This document shows positions 58,188 to 64,000 of a stretch of DNA of 64,000 nt, in pieces. Location of the stretch: positions 1 through 64,000 of the forward strand of contig NZ_AMZN01000033.1 of NCBI RefSeq assembly GCF_000331535.1, read 5' to 3'. This DNA is from Fulvivirga imtechensis AK7. GTDB taxonomy: Bacteria; Bacteroidota; Bacteroidia; Cytophagales; Cyclobacteriaceae. The stretch's first letter is position 1; every line of letters begins with the position of its first letter. Under the pieces are notes generated by a model. That model was given only the letters and a program-made list of their open reading frames with translations, was not told the DNA's origin and did no database searches. A program made the translations under genes and the position numbers.

Positions 58188-59990
58188 TTAAAATGAATAC
58201 GAATAAGTTAAAGTTGCTGTAATTTCGTTAAAATTGGTCGTAGCCTCTCCGGTTTTGTTCAGGTAGATTAAATTAAGCCCAAGTCTATGGCTACCCGACC
58301 ACTTCTTTTTTACAGGCTCAGCAAGTGAATCTTTTTGAGCAACCCCTTCCGGCAAAGCTTCTCCTGTGGTGGTGCTGTGCTCCTGGTTTTCTTCTTTGAG
58401 TTCCTCTTCCTTCTTTCTCAGTTTTTCCGGGGTTAAATTTAGCCCCAGCCGCACCGTTAGCACCTTTGAAGATGGATTATCTGAATACTCCTGCATGTTA
58501 TAGGAGGTGGCCAATGTACTCCGCAGCGCCTTCTTCCACATGGATTTCGTTATTGAAATGTTCGGCCCGATGGTGGTTGACTCGGCCATGCTTAATTCAC
58601 TGCGGTACATGCTTACTCCACTGGATACACTCAGGCCAGAAGCGGAAACCATATACCTATAAGCAAGGTTACCATTGTAAAAATACGAGGTATTGGTTTC
58701 GTTTATCTCATCGTTCTCATCGCTTGACTCCTGATAGGAGCCTGTAAACAATACGGACTGCTTATTCTCTCTTGAACCAAAGGAATAGCCTATTGACATG
58801 GAACCGTTTTTATTGACCTGATAAAAGTTAAGCGTGTCCAGGTCGTTTTGAAAGAAGGGATCAAATCTTGGCCTTACATTGGTAAAGGTGGTGAAGTTGG
58901 AATAGGTGGCGTTAATATTCCAATGTTGATCTGGAATATAGTTGGCGTTGAATGAAGCGATTACTCGTTCAGTAGAACTCACCTCTGTTTCTTCGAGGTT
59001 GTTCTTTTGCTTTCCTACATTGGCTCCAAGTGTCAATTTATTTTTCAAAGCCCTGACAGAGCCGCTGACCGTTAAGTTTTCCAAATCATCATTAAAGAAA
59101 TAAGCGCCCAAGGTGTTAAAACCGGGATCGATTCGCTCGTAATTCAATTGCAATACATAGGTATTCCCATTGTAGGCTATGCTGGTATTAAAAGCATTGT
59201 TGAACTGGCTGGATGCCCTTGACGTGAACAGTGGAGTCTGCGCTAAAGTATGGCCAGATTCAACCTCTTCACTTCGGATATCATGTGTTAAAGCACTGGT
59301 AGCATATTCCATATTCAGGCTGACCCTTTTAAACAGTTGCTTTCTTCCTAAAAAGCTCACTACAAGATTTTCCTTTGGCAGCACTTCATTCTGAACAGGT
59401 ACATATGGAATAGAACCCACCTCATCTTCCGCTTTGAATATAATCACTTCAAGACTATGTGCCTGATCATGATAACCAGCCTTCATGCCATACCCCATTC
59501 TTTTGAAGGCCGGTAAGTTAGAGGTGACTGCCAATGTATCTTCCGGTACTGCTTTATTCAGTTCTCCATACATGGCACTGAACTGCCACTTGCCGGGCGT
59601 CAGCTCTACACCAGCCCCTAAAAACACATGGCCTGCCAAGGTGTATTTTGAAAAATTCATGCTATTGTAGCCCAAGTAAGCCTTTACCCACTTGTATTGT
59701 GGAGTAATGCCATACCGGTTGAAGGGCTGGCTAAAACTCCTATTTTGATTGCTAAAGCTAAAGGAAAAAGGGATACTCCACCCATAGATGTCCAGGTTCA
59801 GGTTTCCCGTGGTAAACCAGTTAAAAGGGTCTCTGCGGTTTTCAATACCCGAGGCATTGTAAAAAACACCTGACGCATTCACAGAACCCGAAACCTTGAC
59901 CGGCTCCTGATCTTTGAGATTGTCAAGGTTTTGGGTTTGAGCTACCAAAGGAATAAAAATCAAAAGAGTAAAATAGTAGAAACGATTCAT
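58188..59990 (-). CDS. Outer-membrane beta-barrel protein
   Basis: The protein has 600 residues. It has a signal peptide (FYYFTLLIFIPLVAQTQ) and a long run of alternating aromatic/polar beta strands (YKWVKAYLGYNSMNFSKY, FSFSFSNQNRSFSQPFNRYG, SMSIGYSFGSRENKQSVLFT), ending in an aromatic strand ITATLTYSYSF, the usual signal for barrel insertion. A Lys/Glu-rich loop near residue 530 (RKKEEELKEENQEH) is probably exposed. The partner lipoprotein lies 17 bp downstream. Cargo or substrate is unknown. Confidence 0.75.
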   Translation of the reverse strand: MNRFYYFTLLIFIPLVAQTQNLDNLKDQEPVKVSGSVNASGVFYNASGIENRRDPFNWFTTGNLNLDIYGWSIPFSFSFSNQNRSFSQPFNRYGITPQYKWVKAYLGYNSMNFSKYTLAGHVFLGAGVELTPGKWQFSAMYGELNKAVPEDTLAVTSNLPAFKRMGYGMKAGYHDQAHSLEVIIFKAEDEVGSIPYVPVQNEVLPKENLVVSFLGRKQLFKRVSLNMEYATSALTHDIRSEEVESGHTLAQTPLFTSRASSQFNNAFNTSIAYNGNTYVLQLNYERIDPGFNTLGAYFFNDDLENLTVSGSVRALKNKLTLGANVGKQKNNLEETEVSSTERVIASFNANYIPDQHWNINATYSNFTTFTNVRPRFDPFFQNDLDTLNFYQVNKNGSMSIGYSFGSRENKQSVLFTGSYQESSDENDEINETNTSYFYNGNLAYRYMVSASGLSVSSGVSMYRSELSMAESTTIGPNISITKSMWKKALRSTLATSYNMQEYSDNPSSKVLTVRLGLNLTPEKLRKKEEELKEENQEHSTTTGEALPEGVAQKDSLAEPVKKKWSGSHRLGLNLIYLNKTGEATTNFNEITATLTYSYSF

Positions 59991-60078
59991 CTATAGACAA
60001 TTTTTAAATACTAAATCAATGGTAGGATTTAGCTTTTTAAATTTTAAAGTTGGCAGGACGCATAAAAGTAAATAATAT

Positions 60079-61170
60079 CTATCTAAGCAGTTCAAAACCG
60101 TAAATCTTATTATCCATTGTGCCCACCAATATGTTATTCTCCACTAACTCTCCTCGAAAATTTATCAGAAGTAGATCTTCCTTTGCAACACCATCAGGAT
60201 TATTTTTATCACCGCCAACTATATTTGAATTAAAATCTTGGAATAGAATGTTTCCATTATTTTTATCAGCAATCGTTAGTACAGGGTCATTATCTTGCAA
60301 TGAATAAAAGATAATACAATCCTCAACTCCTGTTATATAATCAGGTCTGTTGACAAAAACCCCTTCTTCTGAGCCCAATTTCCACTTCAAATCACCACTA
60401 TTCCTGGTAATAGCATTTAAATTTCCATCAGAAAAATAAATATTTTCGCCATCGATAATTATCTTACTTGTATGACCTGAGTACCTATCCAAATTATATG
60501 TCCAAGCAACATTGTTCGAGTTAAGATTAATTGCAACCAGTCCCACATTACGAACAATCATGTAAAGGAAATCTTCATAGAATGTTAATTTGGAGAGTAG
60601 TTGTCCTCCAATTGAAAAGGTATTTAATACGTTGCCATTATATTTATCGAGAACAATAATTTGATTTCTATTTACCACATACACTTTGTCGTCTTTTATA
60701 AGGGGTCTATCAGCAATTCTACTTTCAGAGGGTGTAGACCATATTTGTTTTTGAGTATAAACATTAAAGCCCTCTATTTTCATATTGGGATTGACCTCTA
60801 CCCAAATGCTATCGGTAATTAATTTTATCTGCTCGTTTTCAAAATATCGTGCCCGTTTTCTGTATTTATTGGTCAAATAATTGTCAGTTCGCAAATCCAT
60901 CACCTCCAACTTCATCTCGGAGTCGTGAACTAACAAACTGCCATCACTAATTGAAGTATCTAATTGCACCGTAACTTCCTCACCGGAAATAGCATCAACC
61001 ACTTGATTGCTAGAAGTAAAAATAAATCCTCTAGCCAATTCAATGATATCCGCGTCATCTGTTTGAAATTCCCACTTTAGTTTAAAAAAATTGGATACTG
61101 GTTGAGATTTTGCACTTGCTACAAAATTCATAAAGAACCAGATGCATGCGATTTGTATAAATAATTTCAT
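60079..61170 (-). CDS. Exported PQQ-like beta-propeller protein, paralog 2
   Basis: The protein has 363 residues with a signal peptide (FIQIACIWFFMNFVASAKS). Repeated propeller blades: KVYVVNRNQIIVLDKYNGNV, FLYMIVRNVGLVAINL, IYFSDGNLNAITRNSGDL and NKIYGFELL. The C-terminal third is very close to its upstream neighbour (FYSL-DNDP, NSNIVGG-K-NPD-VA), so the two arose by duplication. It starts 1 bp after that gene's stop. It probably lies in the periplasm. Immunity to the peptidase-like protein encoded ahead of it is my hypothesis. Confidence 0.75.
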   Translation of the reverse strand: MKLFIQIACIWFFMNFVASAKSQPVSNFFKLKWEFQTDDADIIELARGFIFTSSNQVVDAISGEEVTVQLDTSISDGSLLVHDSEMKLEVMDLRTDNYLTNKYRKRARYFENEQIKLITDSIWVEVNPNMKIEGFNVYTQKQIWSTPSESRIADRPLIKDDKVYVVNRNQIIVLDKYNGNVLNTFSIGGQLLSKLTFYEDFLYMIVRNVGLVAINLNSNNVAWTYNLDRYSGHTSKIIIDGENIYFSDGNLNAITRNSGDLKWKLGSEEGVFVNRPDYITGVEDCIIFYSLQDNDPVLTIADKNNGNILFQDFNSNIVGGDKNNPDGVAKEDLLLINFRGELVENNILVGTMDNKIYGFELLR

Positions 61171-61171
61171 G

Positions 61172-62299
61172 CTATTTTAGTAATTCAAAACCATATATTT
61201 TCCCATCCATAACCCCTACTAGTATTTTGTTATCTATTAAATCCTCTTTAAACATTATCATGAATAAATCTTCACTAGCAACATTATCTGGGTTATCCTT
61301 ATTACCTCCCACTATATTAGAGTTAAAACCTTGATACAAAATTTCTCCATTTGCCTTGTTTGCAACCGTCAGTATCGGATCATTATCTTCTAGCGAATAA
61401 AAAATTAAGTAATCTTTAACTTTATTTAATTCGGTTCTATAGATGTATATACCTTCCTCTTCACCAATTTTCCATATCAGTTTTCCATCGAATCTATTAA
61501 TAGCGTACAAACTATTATCTGTAACATATATCTTGTCTTTTTCAACAACCACTCTATTGATTTTGCTAGAATATGTTGACATCTCAAACACCCAAGAAAT
61601 CTTTTTATCGTCCAAATTGAATGCAATGAGACCCACATTTTTTACAACCATATAAAGGTGGCCTTGGTGATATGTGATACCAGAAAGCGTAGTTCCTCCT
61701 AAAGGATGCTTTGAAACTAACTCACCGTTCAACTTATCAAAAACTATAAGATGAGTTTGGTCAACTAAATAAATTTCATTTGCTACAACAATAGGCTTAT
61801 TAAAAATCCGAGAATTAGTCGCCACTTTCCATATAATCTTCTTTTCATTCAAATTTACACCACGAACCTCCTTGTCATCCACCACTTCCACCCAGATACT
61901 ATCTCTCGTAAGTTCAATCTGTTCCGAACCTATATAGTAGGATCTTTTTCTAGTTTCTTCAAAAGAATAGTTTCGATTGTTTAGATTTCTTACCTTTAAT
62001 TTTAAATCAGTGCTGTAAATTAAAATTGAGTCTGAATACTCCTTTTCAAACATTTCAAGGGATACCTTATCACCTTTTAATGCGTCTATTGCAAAATTTT
62101 CGCAGGTGTAAAGGTAATTATCATAAGTTGCTGGAACTGCATTATTGCACGTTACCTCTACCTCCCATTTCAACTTTAGAAATTCATCAATAGGTTTCGG
62201 ACCTGTTTGATCCAAATAGAGCTTTGAGCCAGGTTCTACACTCATATTCGTTAATCCTGACCCCAAGATTAAGCTTGTTAAAATAAAAGCTAGTTTCAT
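61172..62299 (-). CDS. Exported PQQ-like beta-propeller protein, paralog 1
   Basis: The protein has 375 residues with a signal peptide (LAFILTSLILGSGLTNMS). Propeller blades: IYLVDQTHLIVFDKLNGELV, HLYMVVKNVGLIAFNLDDKK, IYVTDNSLYAINRFDGKLIW and GKIYGFELLK. It begins 12 bp after the M15-type peptidase gene and is followed 1 bp later by its paralog. Tandem exported paralogs directly behind a cell-wall-peptidase gene match the layout of toxin-immunity loci, though a structural role is also possible. Confidence 0.75.
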   Translation of the reverse strand: MKLAFILTSLILGSGLTNMSVEPGSKLYLDQTGPKPIDEFLKLKWEVEVTCNNAVPATYDNYLYTCENFAIDALKGDKVSLEMFEKEYSDSILIYSTDLKLKVRNLNNRNYSFEETRKRSYYIGSEQIELTRDSIWVEVVDDKEVRGVNLNEKKIIWKVATNSRIFNKPIVVANEIYLVDQTHLIVFDKLNGELVSKHPLGGTTLSGITYHQGHLYMVVKNVGLIAFNLDDKKISWVFEMSTYSSKINRVVVEKDKIYVTDNSLYAINRFDGKLIWKIGEEEGIYIYRTELNKVKDYLIFYSLEDNDPILTVANKANGEILYQGFNSNIVGGNKDNPDNVASEDLFMIMFKEDLIDNKILVGVMDGKIYGFELLK

Positions 62300-62311
62300 T
62301 GTCGTTTATTT

Positions 62312-64000
62312 TTATTCAAAGTTTCTGTATCTTTTTAATGGCTGAAAATGCATCCAATCTCTTTTCCTGGTCCAGTTTCCGCCCCAGTCAATTTTGCCCG
62401 AATTGAGGAAATATTCAACAAAACCATTATCCAAGTTAAAGAACCCATTCTCTCCAAGCGTTGAAATAGCAGTTTGCGTGCCATTCCTGTTTAACCATTC
62501 AACATAATTCCCAAACGATAGCCGTCCCATTCCCGAGCTTCCCAATATTTCATCAACACGTTCTAAAAAAGAAATGAAATCATTAATTTGAGTAGAATCA
62601 AAAGACTCAATCACTTCAAAATCTAAATCGATACCAAATGAAGCTGGAAGATATCCCGCAGTTTTCGTTTCTTCAACCTCACTTATAATCTTCTCAAATG
62701 CCTCTTTATACACTTTTAGGATATCCATTGTATTCGTTATATAACCATTCCAGTAAATATACTCATCATGAAAATTGGATTTCATTAAATAAGCTTTTAC
62801 GAATCCATTATTAAGTAAATCATGATATGTCTTTAACTCTTCAATAATTTGATCAACTTCTTCAATTTTACTAGTACATTTCTCAGGAATAATACTCCTC
62901 AGTTCATTAAGCATTTCTTCACTTACCTTATTTTCAAACCATAGCTCATTTATCAAATATGAAGTTCTTTGGTAAATCTTTTGATACTCAGAATATACAG
63001 CATTTCCTTGATTCACAATACTACTCTTCCAAAAAGGCAAGGCATCCTTAAACTCACTATCATACTTTGTGAGGTAATTAAATCCTGAAATAATTTCGCT
63101 TAATGATTGAGAATTAATTCTTTGTTTAAAGTTATCGCTTGCATTTTTCATTTGTTCCAAGATCAAGTCTGTATACCAGAAATCAACATTGGTTATAACT
63201 TTTAAGAATAAATTCTGCTGTTCCGATATTTGGGGATTGCGTATTGCATCAATATCTATTGCAAAGCCAAATGAGTGGTCACTAATAATTCGAGAATGAT
63301 TCATAAATCGAATAGTATAATCATTGATGGAATACTTGTTTTTATACTTATTATAGTCACCTTGTTCAATAATTTTGTCTTCTATCTCCTTTAAAATTGG
63401 TTGGTAATTTTTGTGAGTGCTTATCTGCTTTCCTAGAAATGAAAATGTAGTATCATTTTTATCCATATAGCCTAAAGGACCAGACCCGTCTATATTTTCA
63501 ATAGAAATATTGTCTATCATTTGTTCTCGCAACATCATGTAGTATTCAAATTTGGTCGTCCCGTAAGGAGCATTGTTAACAACTACTCTTTTCTTAATTT
63601 CGTCAGATGCATCATTCCACTCGTCCGCGTACGGATGGACCTTACTTAAAGCTGACGCTGAAAAAGGCATAGTAAAATTCTTACTCTCACTTGAAAGTAT
63701 TTTGACTTCGAAAGGAGACTCATCGTATCTGATATACTCACCATTATTATCCCCCTGATTCATTTTCCCATCCCAATGAAATGCTGCATTTTCTGCAATC
63801 TTTATATCCTGATCGTTTATATAAGCTAAAGTTCCATCATTCTTATAGATTTCCAGCTTGGCATATTTTAGGGGATACTTATCAGTTGTTTTTATAGAGT
63901 ATGATATTTCTAGTTTGTCATCATCAATGCCAGCCGTAAATTCTTCATCAGTAATTGGTACAATGGTGACAAGCTCTGGCCGCTCTTCTTCCTCAACGAG
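62312..64000 (-). CDS. M15-type peptidase with split catalytic motif, partial
   Basis: The frame runs off the right edge, so the start is missing; 562 residues are visible. The first 100 contain an Ig/FlgD-like domain (LEISYSIKTTDKYPLKYAKL, FHWDGKMNQGDNN). A catalytic H-x6-D motif (SDHSFGFAIDID) lies near visible residue 242, and the terminal NWTRKRDWMHFQ with the last zinc His near 551. In ordinary M15_4 D-Ala-D-Ala carboxypeptidases these are about 50-60 residues apart; here some 300 helical residues lie between. It probably acts on peptidoglycan, possibly as a delivered effector. Confidence 0.65.
   Translation of the reverse strand, partial: LVEEEERPELVTIVPITDEEFTAGIDDDKLEISYSIKTTDKYPLKYAKLEIYKNDGTLAYINDQDIKIAENAAFHWDGKMNQGDNNGEYIRYDESPFEVKILSSESKNFTMPFSASALSKVHPYADEWNDASDEIKKRVVVNNAPYGTTKFEYYMMLREQMIDNISIENIDGSGPLGYMDKNDTTFSFLGKQISTHKNYQPILKEIEDKIIEQGDYNKYKNKYSINDYTIRFMNHSRIISDHSFGFAIDIDAIRNPQISEQQNLFLKVITNVDFWYTDLILEQMKNASDNFKQRINSQSLSEIISGFNYLTKYDSEFKDALPFWKSSIVNQGNAVYSEYQKIYQRTSYLINELWFENKVSEEMLNELRSIIPEKCTSKIEEVDQIIEELKTYHDLLNNGFVKAYLMKSNFHDEYIYWNGYITNTMDILKVYKEAFEKIISEVEETKTAGYLPASFGIDLDFEVIESFDSTQINDFISFLERVDEILGSSGMGRLSFGNYVEWLNRNGTQTAISTLGENGFFNLDNGFVEYFLNSGKIDWGGNWTRKRDWMHFQPLKRYRNFE

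Noticed and set aside
1-64000. CRISPR array or cas genes
   Set aside because: No regularly spaced direct repeats with unique spacers were found, and no Cas motifs; the repeats present are dispersed or palindromic.

Overview
The window looks like the chromosome of a marine or soil Bacteroidetes (Cytophagales-type) bacterium. The support is a secreted beta-helix protein ending in a type IX secretion (T9SS) sorting domain, promoters of the Bacteroidetes form TTG-N18..20-TAnnTTTG, many short palindromic intergenic repeats, and generally AT-rich DNA. No species can be named from the sequence alone.

Region 1 (0-12.6 kb) is mostly ordinary chromosome: a PAS-LuxR regulator, an alpha-glucan phosphorylase, a GNAT acetyltransferase, a large T9SS cargo protein, a Crp/Fnr-type regulator, a rhodanese/metallo-beta-lactamase protein followed by an MFS transporter, and a small membrane protein with a Cys-rich tail.

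Region 2 (12.6-19.1 kb) is a minus-strand molybdoenzyme locus, probably nitrate reduction. It holds a NarK-like transporter with an extra inserted domain, a NarI-like membrane subunit, a cytoplasmic-type molybdopterin oxidoreductase, a four-cluster ferredoxin subunit, a Tat-type Rieske protein and a small two-helix membrane protein.

Region 3 (19.1-27.5 kb) is rich in repeats. It has two tandem SRPBCC proteins divergent from a GlxA-type AraC regulator with a shared inverted operator, and then a lone 3.6-kb gene for an A-T-AONS (adenylation, carrier, alpha-oxoamine synthase) assembly-line enzyme with an SCP2-like tail. At least four copies of a roughly 125-220 bp MITE-like repeat and several other palindromic elements surround these genes.

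Region 4 (27.5-30.4 kb) is a decaying defence patch: a truncated nucleotidyltransferase, a frameshifted stress-protein-like gene, an intact AbiEi/AbiEii type IV toxin-antitoxin pair with an operator-like promoter, and a frameshifted and truncated hsdM.

Region 5 (30.7-44.0 kb) is a genomic island bounded by an intact tRNA-Arg(CCU) on the right and a diverged 3' half of a tRNA-Arg on the left. It carries a XerC/D-like integrase and what appears to be a complete SspABCD-SspE phosphorothioate defence system with its own XRE regulator. Additional cargo is a 445-aa candidate nuclease, a methyltransferase and a small zinc-ribbon-like protein.

Region 6 (44-57 kb) is a second accessory block: a P-loop ATPase, a coiled-coil membrane protein, a GIY-YIG-like protein, an 1872-aa C5-methyltransferase/helicase fusion, RadC, an N6-adenine methyltransferase, an HNH protein and a small winged-helix/TM gene pair. 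Three transcription units here share an upstream motif, ATTCCGTGATTT-type, suggesting coordinated control.

Region 7 (57-64 kb) contains an outer-membrane beta-barrel with a Kelch/IPT lipoprotein. After these comes a large M15-type peptidase (running off the window edge) followed immediately by two tandem paralogous exported beta-propeller proteins, an arrangement that looks like a toxin with duplicated immunity genes.
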